In this document: positions 35,876 to 48,528 of the stretch, piece after piece
How positions within the stretch are numbered: the first letter of the stretch is position 1
Layout of the letters: each line of letters starts with the position of its first letter
Assembly (NCBI RefSeq): GCF_047730075.1
Contig: NZ_CP159831.1
Coordinates: 1-64,000 of the forward strand
DNA: 64,000 bases
From: Njordibacter sp905182035
Lineage (GTDB): Bacteria; Pseudomonadota; Gammaproteobacteria; Pseudomonadales; Balneatricaceae
Reading direction: 5' to 3'
The notes under the pieces: model-generated
What the model saw: only the letters and a program-made list of their open reading frames with translations
Told to the model about the DNA's origin: nothing
Database searches by the model: none
Program-made: the position numbers and the translations under genes

Positions 35876-36598
35876 CTAGCCTTCTCTTGGGCTTAGTCCC
35901 TCAACAATAAATTCATTCACTTCATCTACTGTTACCTTGTCATCAGGCTCTTCAGTGGCAGCTTTAGCGTTAACAACGGGCTTCATCCAGAGCACCAACT
36001 GGCGCTCTAAATCAGCGATACCATCTCCCTTAGAGGCAGAAAAGCTTTGCATGCTGATCAAACCCTCTGGGTGTTCAGGTAGACCTTTGTTAACCTCCAT
36101 CTTGGCTTTCATGATGCCATTCTTTTTTAGCTTGTCTGCTTTGGTTAGTAGCAAATGTAGCGGTAGTTCTGAGGCAATACACCAATCAATGATCATACGA
36201 TCAAATTCTTTTAGTGGATGGCGTATATCCATGACTAATACCAAGCCCGAGAGACTTTGGCGCACTTCTAAGTATTGGTTAAGGTGCTTGCGCCACTTTA
36301 ATTGCATCGCTACGGGAACCTTAGCGTAGCCGTATCCTGGCAAGTCCACCAATCGACAGTAGTCAATGTTAAGGTTAAAAAAGTTTAACAGCTGGGTACG
36401 CCCAGGCGTTTTACTAGTTCTCGCTAGGCTAGGGTTACGAGTGAGTGCGTTAATGGCGCTAGATTTTCCAGCGTTAGAGCGGCCAGCAAAGGCGACTTCA
36501 CAACCGATATCTTCAGGACATTCACTGACTTTGCTTGCGCTAGTAGTAAATTTTGCAGAGCGAAACTTTAGGTGTTGGACTGTCATAGCGGGTATCAT
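35876..36598 (-). CDS. engB: Ribosome biogenesis GTPase EngB (YihA/YsxC)
   Basis: EngB is an essential GTPase for assembly of the large ribosomal subunit. The 240-residue product has G1 GRSNAGKSS (near 38-46), G3 DLPGYGYAK (near 90) and G4 TKAD (near 154). It is longer than the usual 200-210 because of an acidic C-terminal tail of about 30 residues. The start may be the ATG at 36598 or the in-frame ATG four codons later. It is divergent from the cytochrome c4 gene and convergent with polA. Confidence 0.96.
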   Translation of the reverse strand: MIPAMTVQHLKFRSAKFTTSASKVSECPEDIGCEVAFAGRSNAGKSSAINALTRNPSLARTSKTPGRTQLLNFFNLNIDYCRLVDLPGYGYAKVPVAMQLKWRKHLNQYLEVRQSLSGLVLVMDIRHPLKEFDRMIIDWCIASELPLHLLLTKADKLKKNGIMKAKMEVNKGLPEHPEGLISMQSFSASKGDGIADLERQLVLWMKPVVNAKAATEEPDDKVTVDEVNEFIVEGLSPREG

Positions 36599-36685
36599 TG
36601 ATAGGTTGGCGCCTATTTTACATTATTTTTACAAAAATAAACGCTGCTAAACAGGCGATCTGCGCCTTAGACAGGTGTTGTGTCA

Positions 36686-36714
36686 TTGAAGTCGGGCCAA
36701 CTGACCCTTATAAT
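36686..36714 (+). promoter_or_regulatory. Predicted promoter of the cytochrome c4 gene
   Basis: TTGAAG (36686-36691) and a perfect TATAAT (36709-36714) are separated by 17 bases, the standard sigma-70 layout, 44 bases before the ATG at 36758. Confidence 0.7.
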
Positions 36715-36757
36715 GCTGCCATTGAACAGTTCATTTTATAAAATTACGGGAATACCC

Positions 36758-37363
36758 ATGAAGAAACTAGTTGTATGTTTGATGATTGGCCTTGGCTGGA
36801 TGAGTTTTTCTTATGCAGGTGGAAACGCTGAAGCAGGACAAGGTAAGGCAGCAGTATGTGGTGGTTGCCACGGCGTTGATGGTAATAGTATGATTCCTAG
36901 CTTCCCCAAGCTGGCTGGCCAAGGTGAGCTATATCTTACTAAGCAACTGATAGACATTCGTGATGGAGCTCGAAGTGTACCGCAAATGAGTGGCATTCTA
37001 ACTGGCCGAACTGACCAAGACTTGGCGGACCTTGCTGCCTATTATAGTGCTCAAAAAGTCACTATTGGCGCAACTGACCCTGAATTGCTTGACCTAGGTC
37101 GTCAAATATACCGTGCAGGGATTGCGGCTAAAGGCGTCGCTGCATGTTCAGCCTGTCATTCACCAACTGGAGCTGGTAACGCACAAGCAGCATTTCCTGC
37201 TTTGAGTGGACAGCATGCAGATTATGTTATCGCCCAGCTCAAAGCATACCGTACAGAAACGCGAACCAACGGCCAGGCTATGATGATGCAGCAAGTTGCA
37301 GCGCTGATGAGTGACAAAGAGATTGAAGCAGTAGCGAGCTATGTCCAAGGCTTATCTGAATAG
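36758..37363 (+). CDS. Cytochrome c4 (dihaem)
   Basis: Cytochrome c4 is a periplasmic or membrane-attached dihaem electron carrier that feeds terminal oxidases such as cbb3. I start at the ATG at 36758, which gives a classic signal peptide (MKKLVVCLMIG...SYA) and 201 residues; the longer open frame from 36680 overlaps the promoter. Haem motifs CGGCH (34-38) and CSACH (near 130-134) sit in the two homologous halves. Placement between engB and dsbA is as in Pseudomonas. A terminator follows the gene. Confidence 0.94.
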   Translation: MKKLVVCLMIGLGWMSFSYAGGNAEAGQGKAAVCGGCHGVDGNSMIPSFPKLAGQGELYLTKQLIDIRDGARSVPQMSGILTGRTDQDLADLAAYYSAQKVTIGATDPELLDLGRQIYRAGIAAKGVAACSACHSPTGAGNAQAAFPALSGQHADYVIAQLKAYRTETRTNGQAMMMQQVAALMSDKEIEAVASYVQGLSE

Positions 37364-37383
37364 GTGCATGAGGTAACTAAAAA

Positions 37384-37405
37384 GGTGGCTAAGGCCACCT
37401 TTTTT
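37384..37405 (+). terminator. Rho-independent terminator after cytochrome c4 gene
   Basis: GGTGGC (37384-37389), loop TAAG, GCCACC (37394-37399), then six T residues. It lies 20 bases past the stop codon. Confidence 0.9.
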
Positions 37406-37506
37406 ATTTACAGGATAAAGCGTGAGTAAAGACACTGTAAATGACCTCGCATATGCAGCCCTAGGCATTACTATGAAATCTTACAAGATCAATTAGGAGA
37501 TATATT

Positions 37507-38124
37507 ATGTTGAAAAAAATTGGCGCTATCATCGCCCTAGTCAGTTTGCCATTATTTGCTTTGGCTGCAGACTACCAAGCGGGCATACATTATGTCGTGT
37601 TGGATGAGCCTATTAGCTCATCACGTACTGACGCCGTGGTAGTTAATGAGTTTTTTGGCTATACCTGCCCTCACTGTAATAACTTTGAACCACAGCTACA
37701 CAAGTGGGCTGGTGAGCAAACTGATGGCGTAACCTTTATGCCTATTCCAGTAATTTTTGGCCGCAGCTGGGAACCCTATGCCAAGGCTTATTTTGTTGCC
37801 CTAAACTTAGGTGTGTTAGAACAGACCCACCAAGCGATGTACGATGCGGTACATATTGATGAGCGCCGGATGACTAATCGTCAAGCCTTAGCTAGTTTTT
37901 TTGCTGAACATGGCGTGAGTAAAGCGGATTTTGATAGTGCTTATGATTCTTTCGATCTACAAAACAAACTACGCCAAGCTAATCGCCTAGCTGCCCAAGC
38001 TCAAATTACGGGTGTGCCTTCGATGTTGGTAAACGGCAAGTATATGGTTAACGCAACGTTGGCAGGTAGTAAGGAAGGTATGCTAGCAGTAGTAGATTAC
38101 CTAGTAGAGCTGGAAAATCAATAA
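37507..38124 (+). CDS. dsbA: Thiol:disulfide interchange protein DsbA
   Basis: DsbA introduces disulfide bonds into periplasmic proteins. The 205-residue product has a signal peptide ending in FALA-AD (about 20), the thioredoxin-fold active site CPHC (54-57) and the cis-proline loop GVPSML (near 165). A good AGGAGAT Shine-Dalgarno precedes the ATG. It lies after the cytochrome c4 gene, an arrangement shared with Pseudomonas. Confidence 0.96.
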   Translation: MLKKIGAIIALVSLPLFALAADYQAGIHYVVLDEPISSSRTDAVVVNEFFGYTCPHCNNFEPQLHKWAGEQTDGVTFMPIPVIFGRSWEPYAKAYFVALNLGVLEQTHQAMYDAVHIDERRMTNRQALASFFAEHGVSKADFDSAYDSFDLQNKLRQANRLAAQAQITGVPSMLVNGKYMVNATLAGSKEGMLAVVDYLVELENQ

Positions 38125-38214
38125 GCTTGATTAAGGCCACGACAAGGCCATAGCAGCAAGGTAGAATGGGGCCATAGGGCGTAAGCCTAAGTTTATAAAC
38201 GGACATGCACGCAC

Positions 38215-38973
38215 ATGAGCGATCAAGGCCCCAAGCCAACCACACACTTTGGTTTTAAAGAAGTACCTACGGGTGACAAAGTAAGCCGAGTGGCTGGTGT
38301 TTTTCATTCTGTAGCAGCAAAATATGACGTTATGAATGACCTCATGTCTATGGGCATTCATCGCTTGTGGAAGCGCCAAACTATTGAAATGAGTGGCGTT
38401 AGGACAGGCGATTCGGTGTTGGATCTAGCCGGTGGTACGGGAGACCTTACCATGCGCTTCAGTGACCTGGTGGGGACGCAAGGTCGAGTCATTTTGGCTG
38501 ATATTAATGAGTCTATGATTAAGGTTGGACGTGATCGTTTAATTGATAAAGGCGTCGTTGGCAACGTAAGTTATGTACAAGCCAACGCCGAAGCACTGCC
38601 GTTTCCTGATGACAGCTTTGACTGTATTACCATTGCCTTTGGATTACGCAACGTTACTGATAAAGATAAGGCCTTAGCCTCAATGCGGCGGGTATTGAAA
38701 CCTGGTGGACGATTATTGGTATTGGAGTTTTCTAAAACTGATAACCCGCTACTTACCAAAGTCTACGATACGTATTCTTTCAATATTTTGCCAAAAATAG
38801 GCAAACTCATTGCCGATGATGAAGACAGTTATCGTTATTTGGCAGAATCTATTCGTATGCATCCAGACCAAGCTACCTTAAAGGGCATGATGGAAGCGGC
38901 AGGGTTGATCAACTGTCGATTCCACAACATGACTGGCGGCATTGTAGCTTTGCATTACGGCGTTAAGCCGTAA
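38215..38973 (+). CDS. ubiE: Ubiquinone/menaquinone C-methyltransferase UbiE
   Basis: UbiE methylates carbon 2 of the benzoquinol ring in ubiquinone synthesis (and demethylmenaquinol where present). The 252-residue product has the family segments FHSVAAKYDVMNDLMSMGIHRLWK (near 29-52), AdoMet motif I VLDLAGGTGDLT (near 68-79) and FGLRNVTD (near 142). It is followed after 22 bases by ubiB. The accessory gene ubiJ, which usually lies between ubiE and ubiB in gammaproteobacteria, is absent here. Confidence 0.98.
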   Translation: MSDQGPKPTTHFGFKEVPTGDKVSRVAGVFHSVAAKYDVMNDLMSMGIHRLWKRQTIEMSGVRTGDSVLDLAGGTGDLTMRFSDLVGTQGRVILADINESMIKVGRDRLIDKGVVGNVSYVQANAEALPFPDDSFDCITIAFGLRNVTDKDKALASMRRVLKPGGRLLVLEFSKTDNPLLTKVYDTYSFNILPKIGKLIADDEDSYRYLAESIRMHPDQATLKGMMEAAGLINCRFHNMTGGIVALHYGVKP

Positions 38974-38995
38974 GTAGTGGGAATATAACCAACCC

Positions 38996-40612
38996 ATGAA
39001 AGCAATTTTCCGTGGCTTCTCTATTGTTCGTGTCATCATTCGGTATCGTTTAGATCTACCCTTGTTAGGCTATGCATTACCATTGCCAGTGCGGCTGATA
39101 TTTTGGTGTATGCCGTGGCGTTTATTAGTACCTGTGCGCGGTACAGTTTCACAGCGTATCCGCTTAGCGCTGATTGATTTAGGCCCCGTGTTTGTTAAAC
39201 TTGGCCAGCTCCTATCTACTCGCAGGGATATGTTGGATGACGACTTGGCGGAACAATTGGCGACACTGCTAGATAATGTACCGCCGTTTGACAGTCAGCA
39301 ATCTAAACGCCTAATAGAGCAAGCCTTGAAGCAAAGTGTAGGCCAGGCTTTTGCCGAATTTGATGATGAGCCACTCGCTTCTGCTTCTGTTGCACAAGTT
39401 CATAGCGCCCGTTTAGTGAGTGGTGAATCGGTTGTTGTGAAGATTATACGCCCAGGTATTAGGCTGACCATTGAGCGCGATTTACGGCTGATGCGCTTAT
39501 TGGCAAAAGTCATCAATGCCGCGGTTGCGGACCTTCGCCGTTTACGCTTGCAAGACGTCATTGATGAATACGAAAAGACTATTTTAGACGAGCTAGATTT
39601 GCAGTGCGAGGCGGGCAACGCCAGTCAATTGAGGCGCAATTTTGAAAATTCCAATTTGTTGTATATCCCCAAAATATACTGGCAGTTAAGCAATCCATCG
39701 GTGTTGGTGCAGGAACGAATTTACGGTCTTCGTGTGAATGATATTGCAGCCATTGAAAAGGCTGGCATTAGTCGACAAGAACTGGCCAAGCGTGGGGTTG
39801 AGATTTTCTTCACGCAAGTGTTTCGTGACAGCTTTTTTCACGCCGACATGCACCCAGGCAACATCTTTGTAAATCCAACATTACCTCATGATCCACAGTA
39901 TATGGCGGTGGATTTTGGCATTGTAGGTAGTCTTACTCAGGAAGATCAGGCCTACTTAGCACGCATATTGTTGGCCTTCTTTAAGCGTGACTATCGGCAA
40001 ATCGCCCAGCTACATGTGGATTGTGGCTGGTTGCCTGCAGATACTAAGGTGCATGAATTTGAAGGTGCAATTCGTGGTGTGAGTGAGCCCATCTTTTCAA
40101 AACCTTTGGCAGAAATTTCTTTTGCTCAAGTGTTGTTGGGTTTATTTCAAACGGCCCGTCGATTTAATATGCAGGTACAGCCTCAGTTGGTTCTATTGCA
40201 AAAAACCATGCTTAATATAGAAGGCTTGGGTCGTGAGTTGTACCCACAATTGAACCTTTGGGAAACGGCCCAGCCAATCCTGGAGCAGTGGTTTAAGCGC
40301 CAAATGAGTCCTAAGCAGGTGTATCGGCAACTGAAACAAGAATGGCCAGATTTGGCGCAACAACTACCCTATTTACCGAGTTTAGTGCACGATGCTTTGC
40401 TGCAGTCAGCACGGCCTCTGGCAGCGTCTGTTGCCCTCAAAGATGCGCAAAAGCCAAAAGGTCATTGGAGTGGTTTGATTGGCCTAAGCCTGGTCATAGG
40501 CGCTGCTGTGGTTCATCCTATACCCTTGGCGGATCAAGTATGGGTTGCACCAGCAAGTATGGTGCTAACCCTTGTTGGTATACTGGTGTTGTGGAATAGA
40601 GGTAATCGCTGA
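38996..40612 (+). CDS. ubiB: Ubiquinone biosynthesis ATPase/kinase-like protein UbiB
   Basis: UbiB is an atypical ABC1/ADCK-family kinase-like protein required for ubiquinone synthesis. The 538-residue product has the diagnostic KxGQ motif in FVKLGQLLSTRRDM (68-71), the QVHSARL and VKIIRPG nucleotide-site segments, FHADMHPGNIF (catalytic loop) and VDFGIVG in place of DFG. Two C-terminal membrane segments follow (about 488-535). The stop codon overlaps the hisI start, so ubiE-ubiB-hisI-hisE-tatABC are likely one transcript. Confidence 0.97.
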   Translation: MKAIFRGFSIVRVIIRYRLDLPLLGYALPLPVRLIFWCMPWRLLVPVRGTVSQRIRLALIDLGPVFVKLGQLLSTRRDMLDDDLAEQLATLLDNVPPFDSQQSKRLIEQALKQSVGQAFAEFDDEPLASASVAQVHSARLVSGESVVVKIIRPGIRLTIERDLRLMRLLAKVINAAVADLRRLRLQDVIDEYEKTILDELDLQCEAGNASQLRRNFENSNLLYIPKIYWQLSNPSVLVQERIYGLRVNDIAAIEKAGISRQELAKRGVEIFFTQVFRDSFFHADMHPGNIFVNPTLPHDPQYMAVDFGIVGSLTQEDQAYLARILLAFFKRDYRQIAQLHVDCGWLPADTKVHEFEGAIRGVSEPIFSKPLAEISFAQVLLGLFQTARRFNMQVQPQLVLLQKTMLNIEGLGRELYPQLNLWETAQPILEQWFKRQMSPKQVYRQLKQEWPDLAQQLPYLPSLVHDALLQSARPLAASVALKDAQKPKGHWSGLIGLSLVIGAAVVHPIPLADQVWVAPASMVLTLVGILVLWNRGNR

Positions 40613-41007
40613 TGTCTGCTGACCATTGGGTGGATCAAATTAAGTGGGACGACAAAGGTTTGGTGCCTGCTATTGCCCAAGACTATCAGACGGGACAAGT
40701 CTTAATGATGGCTTGGATGAATCGAGAGTCATTACTGTTAACTGAACACGAGCAGCGGGCAGTGTATTGGTCGCGTTCGCGGGCACAGTTATGGCGTAAG
40801 GGTGAAGAATCAGGCCATGTGCAAAAGTTACATAGCCTACATTTAGATTGTGACGCTGATGTGGTTTTGTTAAAAGTTGAGCAGATCGGTGGTATCGCTT
40901 GCCATACGGGCCGCCCCCATTGTTTCTTTAAATGTTTGGAGGCTGGTCAGTGGCTCGAAGATGTTGCAGTAGCTAAAGACCCAAAGGAGATCTATAATCA
41001 TGAATGA
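40612..41007 (+). CDS. hisI: Phosphoribosyl-AMP cyclohydrolase
   Basis: HisI opens the purine ring of phosphoribosyl-AMP, step three of histidine synthesis. The 131-residue product is the single-domain type, with the Mg-binding DCDAD motif and the zinc-binding cysteines in LHLDCDADVVLL and GGIACHTGRPHCFF. Its start overlaps the ubiB stop, and its end overlaps hisE by eight bases. The separate hisI/hisE pair next to ubiB and tatABC is the Pseudomonas-type arrangement; E. coli has a fused HisIE. Confidence 0.97.
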   Translation: MSADHWVDQIKWDDKGLVPAIAQDYQTGQVLMMAWMNRESLLLTEHEQRAVYWSRSRAQLWRKGEESGHVQKLHSLHLDCDADVVLLKVEQIGGIACHTGRPHCFFKCLEAGQWLEDVAVAKDPKEIYNHE

Positions 41008-41329
41008 TGTGTTGAATGCTCTGCAACTGGTGTTGGCAGAGCGCAAGCAGGCGGCGCCAGAATCTTCCTACGTAGCCAGCTTGCATGCAAAAGGTTTGAA
41101 CAAAATACTAGAAAAAATTGGCGAAGAAACCACGGAAGTAATTTTGGCCGCGAAAGATGCACAAAATCTGGCTACGACTAAAGACGTTATTGCTGAAACG
41201 GCGGATTTATGGTTCCATTGTATGGTTATGCTATCGCATTTGGGTGAAGATCATACCGCTGTGTTACAAGAGTTAGAACGTCGGTTTGATCTGTCGGGTT
41301 TAGTAGAAAAGGCTAATCGTGGCCAGTAA
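41000..41329 (+). CDS. hisE: Phosphoribosyl-ATP pyrophosphatase
   Basis: HisE removes pyrophosphate from phosphoribosyl-ATP, step two of histidine synthesis. The 109-residue all-helical product has the MazG-like metal site in KILEKIGEETTEVILAAK and ETADLWFHCMVML. Overlap with hisI by eight bases indicates coupled translation. An AGGAGAT sequence 22 bases later introduces tatA. Confidence 0.97.
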   Translation: MNDVLNALQLVLAERKQAAPESSYVASLHAKGLNKILEKIGEETTEVILAAKDAQNLATTKDVIAETADLWFHCMVMLSHLGEDHTAVLQELERRFDLSGLVEKANRGQ

Positions 41330-41351
41330 TTTATTTATTAGGAGATAAGGT

Positions 41352-41588
41352 ATGGGTATGGGTGGAATTAGTATTTGGCAGTTAGTGATCGTTTTAGCGA
41401 TTATCTTGTTGTTATTTGGCAGCAAGAAGCTCCGTAACATTGGTGGCGATTTAGGCAACGCAGTCAAGGGCTTTAAGTCGGCGATGAAAGATGGCACAGC
41501 AGAGCCAAAAGCTATCAATGACAAGCAGGACGCCAGTTTTACTGCAGACACTTCTGTTGAAAAAGAATCAGAAAAAACTGACAAGTAA
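41352..41588 (+). CDS. tatA: Sec-independent protein translocase subunit TatA
   Basis: TatA forms the variable-size pore of the twin-arginine system that exports folded proteins. The 78-residue product has one N-terminal membrane segment (about 6-21) followed by the FGSKKLRNIGGDLGNAVKGFK amphipathic helix with the conserved FG hinge. The charged tail is typical. It is the first of tatABC, with an AGGAG Shine-Dalgarno. Confidence 0.96.
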   Translation: MGMGGISIWQLVIVLAIILLLFGSKKLRNIGGDLGNAVKGFKSAMKDGTAEPKAINDKQDASFTADTSVEKESEKTDK

Positions 41589-41599
41589 CGGCTGACTCT

Positions 41600-41920
41600 A
41601 TGTTTGACATTGGTTTTACAGAAATAGTGTTGGTGGCTGTTATTGGGTTGCTAATACTGGGCCCAGAGCGCATGCCTGTTGCGGTGCGAACTGTCGGGAT
41701 GTGGGTGGGCAAGATAAAGCGCACCGTTGGTGGTGTTCAAAAAGAGATTCAAGAAGAGTTAAGGATCGACGAAATTCGTAAAAAGGCTGATGAAAACCGC
41801 AAAGCTATTGAAGGTCGAATGGCTGAATTACAAGCAGAAACGGATATTATGGAAGCTCCAGTAGTTGCAGCACAAGAAAATCAAGCTGAACCCAAAGAAC
41901 CCTCAATTGGTGGGTCTTAA
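41600..41920 (+). CDS. tatB: Sec-independent protein translocase subunit TatB
   Basis: TatB works with TatC to recognise twin-arginine signal peptides. The 106-residue product begins MFDIGFTEIVLVAVIGLLILGPERMPVAVR, the diagnostic TatB start with a membrane segment and the conserved GPERxP hinge, followed by a long charged helix and an acidic tail. It is shorter than many TatB proteins (about 140-170) in its variable tail only. Confidence 0.95.
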   Translation: MFDIGFTEIVLVAVIGLLILGPERMPVAVRTVGMWVGKIKRTVGGVQKEIQEELRIDEIRKKADENRKAIEGRMAELQAETDIMEAPVVAAQENQAEPKEPSIGGS

Positions 41921-41938
41921 CCGTTTTTGGAATATAGT

Positions 41939-42730
41939 ATGAACGAAACAAAGGCCTACACCAAAGATCAAGAGTCCGAACTACCCCTAATGGGGCACTT
42001 AATAGAGCTGCGTAACCGGTTATTAAAGGCAGTAGTCTTGGTGGTGTTGTTTTTTGCCTGCATGTTCCCTTTTGCTAATGATCTCTACTTATACTTATCT
42101 GATCCGTTGCGCAGCTTGTTGCCTGAAGGCTCAACTATGATAGCTACCCAGGTAGCCTCTCCATTTTTGGCACCATTTAAATTAACCATGGTGCTGGCAC
42201 TATTTTTGGGTATGCCATTCATATTGCACCAAGCTTGGAGTTTTATTGCTCCGGGTCTATATAAGAAAGAGAAGCGTTTAGCTTTTCCCTTGTTAGGGTC
42301 GAGTATCGTGCTGTTCTATTTGGGCATTGCTTTTGCTTACTACATAGTTTTCCCACTTATCTTTGGCTTCTTTACGGCAACGGGTCCGGAAGACATTAAG
42401 GTGATGACTGATATCTCCGCTTACCTCGATTTTGTATTGAAACTCTTTTTTGCCTTTGGCATCGTATTTGAAATCCCTATCGCTACTATATTATTGATTT
42501 GGTCTGGTGCAACCACGCCTGATGCCTTAGCCAAGAAGCGTGCATATGTTTTGGTGAGTTGTTTTGTCATCGGTATGCTTATCACTCCGCCAGATGTCAT
42601 CTCCCAAACACTGCTCGCTGTGCCAATGTGGTTATTGTTTGAGGTGGGTATTTTGGTGGGTCGTTTTGTCAAACCAAACAGTGATGATGATCCAGAAGAA
42701 GATGTTAAAGAATCTACTATAGTAAAGTAG
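41939..42730 (+). CDS. tatC: Sec-independent protein translocase subunit TatC
   Basis: TatC is the polytopic receptor for twin-arginine signal peptides. I start at the ATG at 41939 (MNETKAYTKD), because an in-frame TTG at 41927 is weak; this gives 263 residues. The product has six membrane segments and the family's N-terminal MGHLIELRNRLLKAV, FxAPGLYKKEKR (in SFIAPGLYKKEKRLA) and the C-terminal LITPPDVISQTLLAVPM. It ends the ubiE-to-tatC run; a strong hairpin without a T run follows. Confidence 0.96.
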   Translation: MNETKAYTKDQESELPLMGHLIELRNRLLKAVVLVVLFFACMFPFANDLYLYLSDPLRSLLPEGSTMIATQVASPFLAPFKLTMVLALFLGMPFILHQAWSFIAPGLYKKEKRLAFPLLGSSIVLFYLGIAFAYYIVFPLIFGFFTATGPEDIKVMTDISAYLDFVLKLFFAFGIVFEIPIATILLIWSGATTPDALAKKRAYVLVSCFVIGMLITPPDVISQTLLAVPMWLLFEVGILVGRFVKPNSDDDPEEDVKESTIVK

Positions 42731-42780
42731 TTTAGTAGTCAGGCTGTGTTCCGAATCAGCTTGAACCTAGATTTGTTACC

Positions 42781-42808
42781 TCGAGGGTAGCCAAAAGCCT
42801 ACCCTCGA
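42781..42808 (+). repeat. Strong hairpin after tatC
   Basis: TCGAGGGTAG (42781-42790) pairs perfectly with CTACCCTCGA (42799-42808) around an eight-base loop. No T run follows, so it is not a classic terminator; it may protect the 3' end of the tat mRNA or act with Rho upstream of the rRNA promoters. Confidence 0.7.
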
Positions 42809-42876
42809 AATGACAGTCTTACCCTCCCCAAAGCCTCAGCTCACACGCCTTTTTTTACCTTACTTCCCTAAACCGC

Positions 42877-42904
42877 TTGTGCTTTGCTCTGCGATGGATA
42901 TAAT
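42877..42904 (+). promoter_or_regulatory. Predicted upstream rrn promoter
   Basis: TTGTGC (42877-42882), 16-base spacer, perfect TATAAT (42899-42904). It lies about 440 bases before the 16S gene, upstream of a better promoter. The surrounding 42731-43037 stretch has no gene; it also contains an inverted repeat GGCCTTT (42924-42930)/AAAGGCC (42954-42960). Confidence 0.5.
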
Positions 42905-43037
42905 GGCGCTCCCTTGTTGTAGGGGCCTTTGACAAGCGTTAAGCAAGTCACTAAAAGGCCTTGTAAAACAATGGGCTGGCAAACTCTTTATGAGCCAGTC
43001 AGTAGTCAAAATAAAGTGGTTATTTACACCATTTTGG

Positions 43038-43065
43038 TTGACGGCGAGAATTACTCCGGTATAAT
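43038..43065 (+). promoter_or_regulatory. Main predicted rrn promoter
   Basis: TTGACG (43038-43043), 16-base spacer, perfect TATAAT (43060-43065), followed by a GC-rich discriminator (ACGCCACC). This layout is typical of stringently controlled rRNA promoters. The upstream 20 bases are AT-rich, as in an UP element. SpoT, encoded at 61.5-63.6 kb, would make or remove the ppGpp that controls such promoters. Confidence 0.85.
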
Positions 43066-43115
43066 ACGCCACCTCGGTTGAGCGCACGGCCTCACGGCAA
43101 GTGACTTAATCGACC

Positions 43116-43126
43116 GCTCTTTAACA
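43116..43126 (+). promoter_or_regulatory. boxA antitermination element in the rrn leader
   Basis: GCTCTTTAACA matches the rRNA boxA sequence to which NusB/NusE bind. A related TGCTCTTTAAAAA lies in the 16S-23S spacer near 44998-45010, the usual second boxA. Confidence 0.8.
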
Positions 43127-43127
43127 A

Positions 43128-43152
43128 TTTAATCAAGTAATTCGTGTGGGCG
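43128..43152 (+). repeat. 5' arm of the 16S processing stem
   Basis: The sequence AATCAAGTAATTCGT within 43128-43152 is complementary to ACGAATTACTTGATT within 44911-44936, just after the 16S gene. The two arms would form the long double helix cut by RNase III to release pre-16S rRNA. Confidence 0.85.
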
Positions 43153-43344
43153 TTTGTTGGATTGGCAATAAGACCTAAACTTTGTTTAGGCAACGATCAA
43201 ACAGACGACTCGTGAATTCATTTAACAATGGGTTTTCGTCTTCAGCTTCGGTTGGAGCGGGAATCTGCGTAATTAAGTTTACAGTAAGAGTTTGAGCAAA
43301 AAACTAGACGGTCTTTTCTTCGGAATTGATGGTCGACTATTTTT

Positions 43345-44889
<1,545 letters not shown>

Positions 44890-45305
44890 AACGCAATGCC
44901 ACCCGGCAAGCGCTCACAACGAATTACTTGATTAAAGAATGAGTCCTGACGTTAGTCAGTACTCATTGTTAAAGGCTGTCTGGCGTAAGCTGGACCTGCT
45001 CTTTAAAAAACTGGATTTGTGATATGGATTGATGATGTGGCCCCGAGCCACGGCATTGATCTTCGTCTAGACACGTCGTCACCAGCGGTCGTGTTTAGGC
45101 AAAAATGTTGCAGCGTCTTCTAGCGATCACGTTGTAACAAAGTTTAGGTAAATACACGATCATCTGTTAATCAATTTCCAGGTGGTCGAATTTGTGTTTT
45201 ATCGAGTGACTTATCCGAAGGCCCTCACTTTAGCGAGTTGAGGGTTTATCGTAAGCTTGATTGAAGGTAATTTGTCAGAATTACTGCGACCCTTTTGGGT
45301 TATAT
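44890..45305 (+). other. 16S-23S internal transcribed spacer without tRNA genes
   Basis: This 416-base spacer holds the 3' arm of the 16S processing stem (44911-44936), a boxA (near 44998) and the 5' arm of the 23S processing stem (45300-45311, TTATATGGTCAA, complementary to 48187-48198). I looked for the tRNA-Ile and tRNA-Ala genes usual here and for any GTTCRA T-loop with matching stems and found none. Confidence 0.85.
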
Positions 45306-48194
<2,889 letters not shown>

Positions 48195-48360
48195 ATAACG
48201 CCAAAAGCGTTGTACAAGCTGGTACATAAGTACCCAGTACAAACCATTAGGTTTACGATAATACGACGGGTAAGCCCTCGATAAGCGCATTAGTGTAGTG
48301 CCTAAACTCAATATCACAAATTCATGGATGGTGATTTAACGATCTTCATTCACCCTTTTT

Positions 48361-48479
48361 TGCTTGGCGACCATAGCGAGATGGAACCACCTGACCCCAT
48401 TCCGAACTCAGAAGTGAAACGTCTTAGCGCCGATGGTAGTGTGGGGTTTCCCCATGTGAGAGTAGGTCATCGCCAAGCT
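48361..48479 (+). rRNA. rrf: 5S ribosomal RNA
   Basis: The gene of about 119 bases starts TGCTTGGCGACC and ends TCGCCAAGCT; these ends pair to form helix I. The conserved CCACCTGACCCCAT, CCGAACTCAGAAGTGAAAC and GATGGTAGTGTGGGG segments are present. The last ten or so bases (CGCCAAGCTT) are also the first bases of the 215-base tandem repeat that follows. The 23S-5S spacer (48195-48360) has no tRNA gene. Confidence 0.96.
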
Positions 48480-48499
48480 TCCCATTCAGTACTAAAGAG

Positions 48500-48528
48500 C
48501 CTCTAGTCCAAAAAGCTAGGGGTTTTTT
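48500..48528 (+). terminator. rrn terminator 1 (repeat copy 1)
   Basis: CCTCTAG (48500-48506) pairs with CTAGGGG (48516-48522), with one T-G pair, followed by six T residues. It is the first terminator after the 5S gene. Confidence 0.88.
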
